From Saccoglossus kowalevskii (Eukaryota > Hemichordata > Enteropneusta > Harrimaniidae), in NCBI RefSeq assembly GCF_000003605.2, contig NW_003107591.1, positions 67,573-101,670 of the forward strand: a DNA stretch of 34,098 nt. The letters are read 5' to 3'. The position numbers were made by a program, and so were the translations under genes. Shown here in pieces: positions 1-9,650 of this stretch; within the stretch, counting starts at the first letter, position 1; each line of letters opens with the position of its first letter. The notes under the pieces were generated by a model. The model ran no database searches. It was given only the letters and a program-made list of their open reading frames with translations, and was not told the DNA's origin.

Positions 1-94
1 TATGTTACAAATCACTGGGCCAAAAAAATTATCCAAAGTGTGAAAATTATGAAATTGTCAGAACCATGAAAAACTAATCTCACTTGTATATGAC
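1..94. other. left flank, intronic
   Basis: A short AT-rich stretch before the DIRS-like element, with no coding signal. It should belong to a DCAF11 intron, because exons of that gene resume at 6919 on the same strand. It does not match the repeat that borders the element on the right. Confidence 0.4.
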
Positions 95-143
95 AATTCA
101 CTGTGTTCAATCACCCACCATAGACTCCGGTCAGTCAAAATGA

Positions 144-320
144 CTATTTTGAACTGTAGGCATTAATCAGCGATTCTGCCGGTGATGGAGAGATAGAATC
201 TAGGTCAGGGGAAACCCCATGACCCCAAGATTCTCTTCTCTTACGTCACAAACCACGTGACCGAGGCCATATGGTAGCGCCATTAACGACTGGACAATCA
301 CTCTGATTTTTCTCCGCCTC
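144..320 (+). repeat. left inverted terminal repeat of DIRS-like element
   Basis: Pairs with the reverse complement of 6322-6497 at high identity over about 177 bp. Shared blocks include the CACGTGACCGAGGCCATATG core near 255-274 and the GGCATTAATCAGCGATTCTG block near 158-177. The left end extends about 50 bp further out (95-143), and that extension is mirrored in the internal complementary region. Confidence 0.85.
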
Positions 321-689
321 GAATGGAGATGAAATCTAGCAAGCTCTGCCTGGATCACTTGCTTTTTTCCTGTCCGGGTTTCTAGCTTGGGTTGTTGCCA
401 CTGGGCGGCATTCAACATTCTAGCTGGTAGGATAATTTTTTTTTGTCTTCTTTACCCTCGTGTCGTTTTCCCCTGTGTGTAATATTTTTTCACAACAAAG
501 AAATTAAAACCCAGTGCCACTACGTAAGCTCTTGTTGGTTTCTTTGCCTTGAAGGCGTGCGTTTTTCACTGGAGTTCTGAGGCCTGAGATATTTTTATTT
601 TCAGAGCCATCAAATCGCCAAGACTGACCACGTCGCTCGTATTTTCACAGCAAGTTCACGCGTCCAGTAAAAATCCAGTAAAGTGAGTA

Positions 690-2572
690 GCGTGTTTGGC
701 ATGAGTGGAAAGTCCTCACACTCGGCTACCGGTGCTTCGAGTAGGATGCCCGACAGTGGAGGTACCGATATTTTTTCGGTCTCCCCCCGCTGATCGGAGG
801 GCATCCTCACAATCTGTGTTTTCAGGCAGTGTTTTACCTGATTTTACCGGCTACAGCGAGGCTGTGCCCCTGGAGGTTTTTTCCTCCTATGGGGCCCGTC
901 ACGGGTCTCTTTATGGATCCCTTCCTCACACAGCGCCAGGTTTGCCTCCGAGTTGATGGCTTTGGTCGAAGGACTGTCGGGGCAAATTGCGTCCCTGGCA
1001 GGCCGGGTAGATCAGACGCAGTCGGAGCGAGCTGTCTCCACTGCGACCCCTGGTGGCAAGCAGAAAGAAACACGAAAACATGTTTGCATTCAAACACGTC
1101 TCTTCCGGGGAACCCCCGTTCCCAGCCCCAGCTCTCCTACTAATTTGGGTCAGGCTCAGGCTAATTGCACCGGGCCTCCTCTGGAGCCTCGAGCACTGAA
1201 TGCCAACGGGGTGCTGGCAGCCAAGCCTCCGATCTCGGGGCAGGGCTTTCAGGGCAGGGCACACGTTGACCCCCCTACTTTCAGCCAGCCAGGGTTCGGC
1301 ACGCGGTAATGGTACAACGGTAACGAATTACCCTTGTGTCCGGTCTCCGCCGTGGGTTTTGACTCACTTCTTACCGACCCACGGGCGACTCCAGAGGGAA
1401 CCGACCCTGTCATGAGACGCACAGTCGAACATGCTCTCTCTCACATATTTAAAGTGAAAAGGAGACACAGTTCGCTCGCGACGGATACAGCCGGTACCTC
1501 AGACAGTCCCCCAGAGTCTTCCATTCGTAACGACTCGGTGAGCTACGCTTTTGGGGTGATGCAGAGTTCCCTGATCCTAAGGCGACCACTTTCAGTTGCT
1601 TCAACGCTTATGGGATCACGGGCGTCGGGATCCAAAGCAACTTCGTCAGCACGTCTCTCCCTGTCCGTCCGAGTGCGGAGTGGCGCGCAAACTATGTTGA
1701 TGGGCGGACATTGGCCGCGGAGGAGGTAATGCTACCCGGTCGGTATGGTTTCGGGATCAATCCCCAAAGTGTTGGATGAGACCAAAATACCCCCAATCGG
1801 ATCCCAAGGCTCCTTCCCCAGACCCCGGTACCACGAATTTCTGTTGGGCAGACCCGGGTAAAGGGGGACAGCCACGTTCCATGGGCGTTCTCGCCAGCTC
1901 AATCTGAGGCGATCCATCACGCCCTGAGGGCAGATTTGCTTGAGCGCATTATTGTGCGCGCCCAGGACTCTGAGACCTCGGAGGCAGAACGTACCAGCCT
2001 CCTAGACCAGGCAACACATTTATTGGTGGGCCACCGCACATCTACGTGCGACATCCCCTAGTGTCACCTGGCTCTCTTGGCCGGGGCCACTACTGTGCAA
2101 GAAGACACGGCCTTAGACGCATGTGTTTTTGCTGGCAAGCTGAGTCAAGGGGTACGTCCCCACCTCAGTGACGCAGACTGGACATCTTCCACTCTCTTTA
2201 TTCGGGGAATGGTGGGTACAGTCTCGAAGCTTCGGAGTGCAATGAACTAGAGGGTTCAGATCGAATCCGCTAGCCAGTTGGCCCTGCCAAGGGTAAGCGG
2301 AGGGCACCCCAAGCACGGAAAACACAATGCCCTAGGGCGTCGTCCGCTAGCCAGAGTCAGCCAGGAGGCAAGCGCTCATACCCTTCCACAGGAGGGAAGA
2401 GTAGTGGCGCGCCCCCAGGGAGGAAAGAGCCAGGCGGTGGTTCCTAATCCTCCTCGGTCGTCTACCCTGGCAGTGGGGGAAGCGTGTTTTGACGCTTACT
2501 GTACCTCTGCAACCAGGGGAACAGGCATGTGTTCGGCGAGTAGCCAGGTCACAACTTAGTGACTACTTCAGG
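690..2572 (+). pseudogene. gag-like remnant of DIRS-like element
   Basis: The stretch between the left terminal repeat and the hAT insertion reads as open pieces in shifting frames. One piece from about 953 has a short predicted coiled coil (MALVEGLSGQIASLAGRVDQ), followed by Ser/Pro-rich sequence. A later piece at 1334-1729 is Ser/Arg-rich, and 2278-2559 is basic and Ser/Gly-rich. A helical segment followed by disordered basic sequence suits a DIRS gag. No zinc knuckle is visible. In-frame stops (for example TAG near 2059) and frame changes make it non-functional. The call rests mainly on position upstream of the reverse transcriptase and on composition. Exact gene ends cannot be set. Confidence 0.5.
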
Positions 2573-2580
2573 CCTTGGGG
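2573..2580. repeat. left 8-bp target site duplication of hAT element
   Basis: CCTTGGGG directly before the element's first base at 2581. The identical octamer is at 3937-3944. Confidence 0.85.
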
Positions 2581-3936
2581 CAGGGTTTTCCACGCGGCGC
2601 CCTGTTATCTGTAATTGGTGCCCTGTTTAATATGTCAGCGCCCTGTTACATATCCTGTGCGCCCTGCATGGTTCCAGACAAAGAAGTGTTTACAAAACAG
2701 GCCATCACTCATTGTCTTCCGAAGATGATTCATTGTGCTCAGGGTAACTGGTTCATTGTTTTTAAGGTGTGAAAACTGTGAAAATTTTTCAACACGATTA
2801 AAAATGAACATGTGGCCTAGAAAGGTGTATTACTGTACCCATATTTTTACTGCCAGGGTGACGTCAAATATATAAATCGTTATCGGTTATTGTTAAAACA
2901 TAAGATCTGTGGTTAAAACCAAGTTCACGCCGTGACTTGTACATGTAGCAGCAACATCGTCACCGCCGAGCGGAACAAAGGCAGCCATGCTCTTGCATGA
3001 TCGGTAAACAACCAACGCAGCCGACGTACATGTACCATCACAGACATTGCTGATCACCAAGAAGTCCACACGAATTGCTTGCTTAAACATGTAAATGTTT
3101 ATATTTTGACGAATGTCTCTATTTAAAGTTGAATTTTCTTTAAATCACTATTTAAAACCCCGGTAAAACGGCCATGCTTTCAACTCGCATCATTAGTGGA
3201 GGAAATAAATTTACTTGTGTTCTTCCTGGAACAAATATTCTGATTGGTTGTTTTTCGCGTCAATGCGTGGCTTTGGCCAATCAAAAGTATCGTTACATAG
3301 TATCAGGGTGCACACAGTAAGCTGTTTTCAACAAGGCAGACATCAACAAACTTTCGATTTGAATGAAAATTATTCTTTTAAGTATGTATTTTGTAATACT
3401 ATTATTTTTGATAGTAACTGTTAACTGCAGATCGAAAATCTTCTATTGTGTACATTTTATTTCGTTTGATCATCTTGCTTTTTGGTGCCATTCATGCAAG
3501 TTTTTTAATGAACCAATTACGAACATTTGTGCGACATCATACATTTTATTTTGCTTCGTCCAAATAAATATAAATCATAAATAAAAATTTTTGCTAAAAA
3601 TTGAATTAAAGCATGTATGTATCTGGGAAAATAAATTAACAAACGTCTTTTTCTGGACGCGATCATTACTGGTAAACAACTGATGTCGCCGCGTGATGAA
3701 TCGTGGAGCTAAAATCAGCTGATTGTAGGTGCTGGCGTTTACTTAATAATAGCTCCTCAAAATTCTCATTCATTTTGAAATAATAAATATATATTATGCA
3801 TATGTAATAATATGTAGATTAATATATTTTTTGGTTTCCATTTTCAACATCCATGCCAATGATGCACGTTACAAATGTGCCACGCCCACTTCACATTGGC
3901 GTGTCCTGTTTAATTTTCAAACCGTGGAGAACCTTG
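2581..3936. mobile_element. non-autonomous hAT transposon nested in the DIRS-like element
   Basis: The left end reads CAGGGTTTTCCACG and the right end, read inward on the other strand, reads CAAGGTTCTCCACG, so the terminal inverted repeats match at 12 of 14 positions. Perfect 8-bp duplications CCTTGGGG lie immediately outside. An 8-bp duplication with ends starting CA-G-GG is diagnostic for the hAT superfamily. The 1356-bp interior is AT-rich, unlike the GC-richer host element, and shows no transposase reading frame, so it would need enzyme from elsewhere. Removing the element and one duplication joins 2580 to 3945 and restores the host element's continuity. It therefore inserted after the DIRS-like element was in place. 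Confidence 0.85.
2597..2666. repeat. four phased subterminal GYGCCCTG motifs of the hAT element
   Basis: GYGCCCTG starts at 2597, 2618, 2638 and 2659, spaced 21, 20 and 21 bp. Its reverse complement begins CAGGG, the same five bases as the element's terminus. hAT transposases are known to bind repeated subterminal motifs, so these are plausible binding sites. A degenerate copy (GTGTCCTGTTTAA) lies near the right end, around 3901-3913. Confidence 0.6.
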
Positions 3937-3944
3937 CCTTGGGG
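3937..3944. repeat. right 8-bp target site duplication of hAT element
   Basis: CCTTGGGG directly after the element, identical to 2573-2580. Confidence 0.85.
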
Positions 3945-5455
3945 AACTCACCTCATGGGAGAAGAGAGCACCCCCCCCCCTCCGCAACTGCCGAACCCAT
4001 GGCCACATATCCCTGTCATACACAGATTGCGCCGGTGTAGACCGGTTTGGAGACAGTTGGTGACCGATCCCTGGACCTTTCCAGGTGGTGACATCCTGTT
4101 ACGGGATACCGCTGAAATCTCCATCTCCCCCGTCAGTGTCTCCCCTATTGCGCACTGCCAGGGGACTCTCACAAGGCGGAAGCAATCAGGCAGGAAGTAG
4201 CAGTTTGCTGGGAAAAGATGCCATACACAGGGTAGATCAGCCGGAACTAAGTCCAGGCTTCTACCCAAATTTGTTCGTTGTACCAAATCTACAAGTGGTG
4301 GGCGCCCAGTTCTGGACCTAGGCAGACTGAATCAGACGTGCTCCTTCAACGATTACACATGGAGACGCCATTCATTGTTCTTCTCTCAATCCACCGTTTT
4401 GACTGGCTAGCCCCACTAGAATTAAGCGGGGCCTACCTGCACATACCGATGCACCCAGCGAGTTGCCATCTCCTTCGAATCGCCCAGCTGGACCAAGTAT
4501 TTGATTTTCTGGTTCCCCTCATTCGTCTTATGCACAGCGCCCTACGTGTTCACCAGGATGATGAAACAGGTACTGCTGCTGCTACACCAAATGTCGGTAC
4601 ACCTCAATCCGTACCTAGACTGCTGGTTACTACACAACCCGGACAAGGGGTTAATAGTCAAACACGTCAGGCTAACACAAGATTCACTTCACCAGTTGGG
4701 CTCGTTAGTAAATCGACAAGTCCCATTGCAGTTGGTGTCCCTGGGCAAGAAGTTTGACACAAAGGTAAGCTTGGTATAGCTATTTCAAGCGTGTTGCTTA
4801 GCGCTAAGCAGCCTAGCCGAACGCCTAGTCAGCGTTCCCTCAGTGTCCCTCTGAAAACTAATGCGGATCATCGGAATGATGACCTCGGTTCGAAAGGTCG
4901 TTCCCCAAGCCGCATGACGCAGCTGCCCAGTATAACGCTTGTAATAACGCTGAGCTCTTGTATGGGAACTAGATAGGTGGGTTTTGATCTCGGACCAAGT
5001 GAAGGAAGCCCTGCCCTGGTGGTCGTCACTGGCCAACCTCGGACAGGGGCCCCCCTTGGACCCACTTGCCTCCTCCCAAGGTTGGGGAGTGCATCTATTG
5101 GACGAGCAAGCCCAAGGATATGGCCCCTGCATTAGTTTCGGGACTACCATATCAACCGACTCAAACTGAAAGCAGCTCTACCACGCTTTCTACCCATATT
5201 TCAAGAAGGAAGGGGACGCGTTCCCCATCGTTGTCAGTACTAGCGGAGCAAATCCTCCTTTGGTGCCTGGAATACAATGTGGAGCTAACCGCAATCCCCC
5301 TTCCAGGGGTGAGGAACAGTCTGGCAGATGCCCTTTCAGGGCGGCTCAGTCTCCAGAACACGGAGTGGCTGATACCCCAGTGGGTAGCCTCCAGGCGGTT
5401 TGCCGCTGTAGGACGGTCCAATGTTAGACCAGTTTGCTGCACCCCAGAACGCTAA
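3945..5455 (+). pseudogene. broken reverse transcriptase-RNase H of DIRS type
   Basis: Translations in shifting + frames recall the DIRS polymerase. There is a fingers block GRPVLDLGRLNQ (about 4300-4335) and a catalytic-site block PYLDCWLLHNPDKG (about 4609-4650), where the family has YLDD, so the second aspartate reads Cys (TGC at 4621-4623). A start of RNase H, SSQGWGVHLLDEQ, lies near 5070-5110, and an RNase H end block, GVRNSLADALS followed by TEW, near 5308-5370. Stops fall between 4200 and 4440, and at least two frame changes separate the blocks. The enzyme would copy RNA into DNA and degrade the RNA strand. This copy cannot encode it intact, and the lost aspartate would disable catalysis regardless. 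Confidence 0.75.
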
Positions 5456-6090
5456 GCTCCCAATGTAAGACCGCCATGTCTTTGTGTTACGGCCCAGGCA
5501 GGCAGGATAGGTCGGCCTCCCCAACTTCCATGACCAGGTGGTTTACTGCAACAGTAGTAGAGGTCTATAATACTTTAACTTCCTCGACACAGAGCTTGCA
5601 GAAACACCAAGTACAAGCGCATGAGGTCTGTGCGATTGCCAACTCACTCGTGTTAGCGTCAGGTGCCCCCTCTCGAGCACACACAGAGGGCAGGCTTCTG
5701 GAGAATGCAGAACGTCTTTATCAACTACCACCTAAGGGACACCAAATCCATTGAGGAAGGTCTCTTTAGGTTGGGTCCCATCGTAGCGGGTCAGTCTTGG
5801 ATTGCCGACCCAGCCGAATGACCACAAGGGTCCCTGCACATAGGCAATAAGTCAGTCTCTGCATTTTTTGCGGACAGATTTCTCTACCATCAGCACTCCC
5901 TGGAAGCTCCCAGGGCCCGCTATTCGGCCTATGCCCTCATGCAGAACTGTTTCGGTTATTTTGAAAGCTTACTACCTCCAGAATTGGGTTGGCATCTAGC
6001 TTTCTCAGGCACACCGAACCCTGTCACCATAGCAGCATTTTGGCTTCTTGCTCCGGGGACAGCACAGGCAAGGTAAGACACCACCCTTTT
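5456..6090 (+). other. unassigned 3' coding-like region of the DIRS-like element
   Basis: Downstream of the RNase H block the sequence stays GC-richer and contains open pieces, such as 5434-5754 and an open run around 5750-6075 containing one stop. In DIRS elements the tyrosine recombinase belongs here. I could not see the family's Arg-His-Arg-Tyr pattern or any other domain. It may be a badly decayed recombinase or another element-encoded protein. Confidence 0.35.
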
Positions 6091-6150
6091 TGGGTCTTAA
6101 CTAAGGTGTTTAGTTTATTGTCGTTTGTTTCATCTATCGGCGTCTGACTC

Positions 6151-6280
6151 TGCCTACAGTTCAAAATAGTCATTTTGACTGACTGGAGTCTATGGTGGGT
6201 AATTGAACGTAGTGAATTTAGGCAGAGGGTTCTCCGAACCTGCCTATTCACATAGTTCATACCCACCATAGATTCTGGGT
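6151..6280. repeat. palindromic internal complementary region of DIRS-like element
   Basis: Bases 6151-6219 are the reverse complement of the left extension (95-164) with few mismatches. In addition, 6184-6231 and 6236-6278 form an imperfect inverted repeat that could fold into a long hairpin; both arms carry the CTATGGTGGGTA block or its complement. In DIRS elements such a region pairs with the termini to template a circular intermediate. Confidence 0.7.
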
Positions 6281-6321
6281 TCCCCCCAACCACCCCACTC
6301 GTAGCGTTGGTCTAAGTCCTT

Positions 6322-6497
6322 GAGGCGGAGAGAAAGTAACCAGAGTGATTGTCCAGCCGTTAATGGAGCTATCATATGGCCTCGGTCACGTGGTTCGGGA
6401 CATAAGGGAAGAGAATCTTGGGGTCGTAGGGCTTCCCCTGACCTAGATCTCTCCATCACCTGCAGAATCGCTGATTAATGCCTACAATTCAAAATAG
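6322..6497 (-). repeat. right inverted terminal repeat of DIRS-like element
   Basis: Reverse complement of 144-320 at high identity. Homology ends at CTATTTT read on the minus strand (6497), next to an unrelated repeat. Confidence 0.85.
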
Positions 6498-6524
6498 TTT
6501 TGATTAGATTTTTGACTCCCATTT

Positions 6525-6838
6525 GAATGAAATTTGATACATAAATGCTCTAGAACTATAGACAGGTCCGATTAATTTTGGGTTGAAAATTGTTCATATT
6601 AATTCTCTAATAATAATTCATAGTTTTTTTGTTTTAATCACATTTCAATGAAACTTGGTACATAGATATTACATTACGCAGGCCTTATTAGTTTTACACT
6701 CAAATCTGCTCATATCAGTTACCTGATTTACATAATTAGTTTTCAGCTATTCCATCAATATCTCAATTACAAGTAATTTTTAATGTGTCTTCAATACTCT
6801 CAGCACGAAGGAGTTCTTTCTAAGCTTTCTTTGATTAG
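6525..6838 (-). repeat. dispersed repeat copy, inverted relative to 14142-14455
   Basis: About 314 bp matching the reverse complement of 14142-14455, including the blocks CCGATTAATTTTGGGTTGAAA and GCAGGCCTTATTAGTTTTAC with small changes. It starts within 30 bp of the DIRS-like element's right end and fills most of the DCAF11 intron up to the exon at 6919. It contains no gene. Confidence 0.7.
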
Positions 6839-6918
6839 AAATTTATACAAAGTCATGTATATCACCCTAGATGGAACACACACTAAGTCCATTCTTTGAC
6901 ACTCTTGACAGCTGCCAG

Positions 6919-7027
6919 GAGGAATCGTAGCATTGCTGGTGATCCATCGTTGATGACATACAGAGGTCATAGCGTCTTACAGACTCTAATCAGATGCAGA
7001 TTCTCACCTGAATTCACTACAAGTCAG
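6919..7027 (+). CDS. DCAF11: DCAF11/WDR23, exon encoding a late propeller segment
   Basis: DCAF11 (WDR23) is a WD40 receptor that brings substrates to CUL4-DDB1 ubiquitin ligases; NRF2/SKN-1 is the known target. This exon encodes AGDPSLMTYRGHSVLQTLIR followed by CRFSPEFTTSQ, very close to the vertebrate segment around LMTYRGHGVLHTLIRCRFSP that precedes the last WD repeats. The 3' border is a clear donor (CAG then GTGCGT at 7028), leaving phase 0. The 5' border is less certain: acceptor AG at 6917-6918 is the best choice, and one at 6908-6909 would add nine bases. The repeat and the DIRS-like element lie directly upstream in the intron. The N-terminal half of the protein is not in the window. 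Confidence 0.85.
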
Positions 7028-7263
7028 GTGCGTTCTGTGTACACTTGTATACCAGGGTGAAACAGGTGTTAAATATTGGACATTTATATGAAGTCACTGT
7101 GTTCAAAATCTTTCTACATAATTGGAGAATTCTCTTCTAGATGGTATCATGTGGAAAACCCAATATATTTCTTTGACACTCATAGTTTTCCTTTTCTAGA
7201 AACTCTGTGAGAAATATGTGAATTTTGTTAATTTAATCAATACAGATTCATTATTTTTTATAG

Positions 7264-7303
7264 CAATATATTTATACAGGATGTTCTTCTGGAGCAGTCG
7301 TTA
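7264..7303 (+). CDS. DCAF11: DCAF11/WDR23, 40-bp exon
   Basis: A very short exon encoding QYIYTGCSSGAVV, the beta-strand run that in vertebrate DCAF11 reads QQFIYSGCSTGKVVVYD. The acceptor is TTTTTATAG ending at 7263 and the donor is GTAAGT at 7304. It enters in phase 0 and ends with one base of the next codon, which combines with the two bases opening the exon at 7458 (ATT, Ile). The phases match on both sides, which strongly supports an exon this small. Confidence 0.87.
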
Positions 7304-7457
7304 GTAAGTTTATTTTCCAACTTCATAAAGCACTGATTAATGTTTCTTCACCTTGATTATAGAAAAAAGTGTTTTAACCACTATAAAAAAGGAGATTACT
7401 AACTTTAGCGTACTGTAATCAGTTTCTAGAGTATAATGAACATTTTTTTTCTTTCAG

Positions 7458-7567
7458 TTTATGATTTATTAACTGGTGACATAGTAACAAAGCTCAAAAA
7501 TAGACAAAGAGCTTGTGTACGAGATGTCTCTTGGCATCCGTATGATTTCAGTATTGTCAGTACATCG
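7458..7567 (+). CDS. DCAF11: DCAF11/WDR23, exon with WD repeat
   Basis: Encodes YDLLTGDIVTKL followed by CVRDVSWHPYDFSIVSTS, matching the vertebrate YDLLSGHIVKKL and CVRDVSWHPFEEKIVSSS of the penultimate and last WD40 blades. The acceptor is CTTTCAG ending at 7457, behind a T-rich tract, and the donor is GTGAGT at 7568. The exon ends in phase 0, so the next exon opens with the Trp-Asp that closes the repeat. The insert NRQRA before CVRD is slightly longer than in the human protein. Reading frame and splice sites are intact, so the gene looks functional. Confidence 0.9.
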
Positions 7568-8571
7568 GTGAGTTATCTTTTTTGATCGGTAATATTGAAG
7601 AGAATGTGAGCTCATTTGTATAGGTGATAATAACAGATGGATGTAGAATTGAATCTATCGTGAAAATTGTAAAGGTTCGGAGATTCTTTATGTATTGGAC
7701 CCAATTGGCTGAATGCCAATTATCAGGCAGTTATTACAAGAGTACCTCAATGTATGCACAAAGATTGTACAGCGGGAGTATCGACCGACGCACAGCGGAG
7801 GACGATATGACTGCATACTGTCTGAGGTATCCTTGTAATAACCTTTATATTATTATACATCTTTTCCTTCCAAGGATACATCATGGGAATGCCAAAATCC
7901 AAAAAGCATAGAACAGAAACTTCTTTGTGTAAAGTGTGGTCAAACCCTGGGGCACTTTTGCGCGTAATCGTTCTATATTTAGAATTCGCGTTTCCTAATA
8001 TGGTAGGATGAAAACACCCAGTGCAATACTGCAAAACTATGGCACGCTGTAACTTATGGCGTTACGGTGACAAATACATAGTATTTATAAATATGGCTGA
8101 CAAAATACAAGTTCTGCAAATGTGTACGTGTCTAGATTGAGATAATGTTTTTTTTGACACATAATTGATTTGCACATTTCTTCACATGCAGAGATGATTA
8201 AAGTGAACACAACTAATGAAGACCTAAGTGTATTCTGTCCATGGCATTTCCAGCATGAAAAATGATGTACATCAAGGACCCATCATGTTCAATTGACATA
8301 CCAAGTTTGAATGAAATGTGTTTATATGCCTGACAGATCTGGTTGCAGAATGGCAAAAATTTTCAGCACTAAAATGGCTGCTATTCGGCCATTCTGAATT
8401 GGATCATGAAACAAATGCATGCATGTGTGTATGTAGTTTGAATGAAATTGGCCCTTTCATGTTTGAGATCCAGGTGTGGACGGGCGCTCAGACAAACATG
8501 AAATTACAAGTCCCTGACCACTCTCCTTCTTCTCAATGTGCTTATTCCATCTAATCCTTTATCTTACACAG
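7568..8571 (+). other. last DCAF11 intron, with repeat fragments
   Basis: A 1004-bp intron between GTGAGT and CTTACACAG. It contains part of a dispersed repeat (7970-8060, inverted copy at 25095-25184) and a core-repeat fragment at about 8255-8420 (CCAAGTTTGAATGAAA, CGGCCATTCTGAATTGGATC) related to the array at 23130-24202. The open frame at 7624-7911 spans ordinary repeat sequence and is not taken as a gene. Confidence 0.6.
7970..8060. repeat. dispersed repeat, inverted copy at 25095
   Basis: Matches the reverse complement of 25095-25184: both contain a TTTCCTAATAT/GTAGGATGAAAA block and GCACGCTGTAAC. This is an unclassified interspersed repeat. Confidence 0.5.
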
Positions 8572-8715
8572 TGGGATGGTTCCATCGGCAAATGGGAATA
8601 TTACAACCCACATCCACCTGAAGGTAACCGTAGCACTTTTCAATTTCCTCACTTCGACGGCGCTGATGACGACCTGCGAGCAGGGAGACGACCCATGATA
8701 GTTATCGATATTTGA
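8572..8715 (+). CDS. DCAF11: DCAF11/WDR23, terminal coding exon
   Basis: Opens with WDGSIGKWEYY, which completes the last WD40 blade (human WDGNLRLWQYR), and continues with a 36-residue tail ending RPMIVIDI and a TGA stop at 8713-8715. The acceptor is CTTACACAG ending at 8571; the frame continues from the previous exon at phase 0. The tail is acidic then basic and bears no visible resemblance to the Ser/Pro-rich vertebrate tail, so the C-terminus is lineage-specific. The four exons here give about 134 residues of what is typically a protein of about 500-550 residues. Confidence 0.88.
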   Translation, partial: WDGSIGKWEYYNPHPPEGNRSTFQFPHFDGADDDLRAGRRPMIVIDI

Positions 8716-9650
8716 TTTTTGGCGAGCTCTGTAATGTTTTACATGAAGAGTCTGCCATGTGCATGAACGTATATGGACAGTCGTATCAAACAGTCGTATC
8801 AAGTCGTATCACGGTACGATACAAGTTATACTATGACAGTAATCAAAGTATAGAGGCCATGAATCCTCGTAGTCTCGGATAACATCATATGGATCTGTAG
8901 AAGTGAAACCTACTACTATAACCCCTCATTCAATGTCACCGACGTCTGCAGATAGATCCATGCTTGATGATTTGAAAACCAATTATGATTATTTACTTCG
9001 CCATGAATTGAACCATTTACATCATAAAATAATTTGTTTTTTTCAAAGTATATTTTTGACTTAATTTTAATTTTAATGTGTTGATTTTACTTTGTACAGA
9101 AATACAATCTGATTCAATGTACAAAACTGCTTCTGAGAAAATTCAGCAACCTTGAGTGTGTGTGTGTGTGTGGGGGGTCTACGATATTTTGTTGAAAACC
9201 CTTTCATACCATTATAACGTCATTCAATTTTGAATAATAACAATTAGTTGCCAATGAAATAATTGTAGGAAAAACTCTATTCAGGCTAAATTCTCACACA
9301 AACTACAGAGTAATGCAAATGTGGTCTCTTTCATGTGCGTATATGGTGTTCACATTGCATGAGCAACAAAATATGGTTGCATCGGTTCTATTTTAAGTAA
9401 TTCCAACCACATTGCTCTCACTTAAACAGACTACAGAACATTGCAAGGGGAAAAAACATTGTTATCAATTTATTCAATTTATCACAAAATATAACAGATA
9501 TTGGTATTTTTGTTTTTTTCTCTATTTTGTTTATTCTTGCATGTATATACACATCAGTTGTCATGACAACAGCTCTGTACTCTGTTTTATGAATACAAGT
9601 AGTCTAATTTTAATTATTAAAATAAAGTAAACATCGAAAGAAAGTGAAAA
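8716..9650 (+). other. DCAF11 3' untranslated region and flank
   Basis: AT-rich sequence after the stop codon with no reading frame of note. It contains three close copies of AGTCGTATC (8778-8808) and a short (GT)n run near 9157-9171. The first canonical polyA signal on the + strand lies at 9621. Confidence 0.5.
9621..9626 (+). terminator. candidate polyA signal of DCAF11
   Basis: AATAAA, the first canonical hexamer downstream of the DCAF11 stop, about 900 bp away. A GTAAAC then GAAAGTGAAA stretch follows, and no clear GT-rich element. Confidence 0.4.

Larger units (their letters stand above)
95..6497 (+). mobile_element. decayed DIRS-like retroelement
   Basis: The termini are inverted repeats (144-320 against 6322-6497), and a region near the right end (6151-6219) is the reverse complement of the left extension at 95-164. 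This terminal-plus-internal complementary layout is known for DIRS retrotransposons. Between the ends are gag-like remnants and a reverse transcriptase-RNase H region on the + strand, in the usual order. Stops and frame changes break all of them. A hAT element (2581-3936) splits the body. No tyrosine recombinase, the other DIRS hallmark, could be recognised. The element is markedly more GC-rich than its surroundings and lies in an intron of DCAF11 in the same orientation as the gene. No target duplication is visible, as expected for DIRS. It looks incapable of moving by itself. Confidence 0.8.

Noticed and set aside
7624-7911. 95-codon + strand frame between DCAF11 exons
   Set aside because: It lies in an intron bounded by good splice sites, overlaps dispersed repeat sequence and has no family resemblance.
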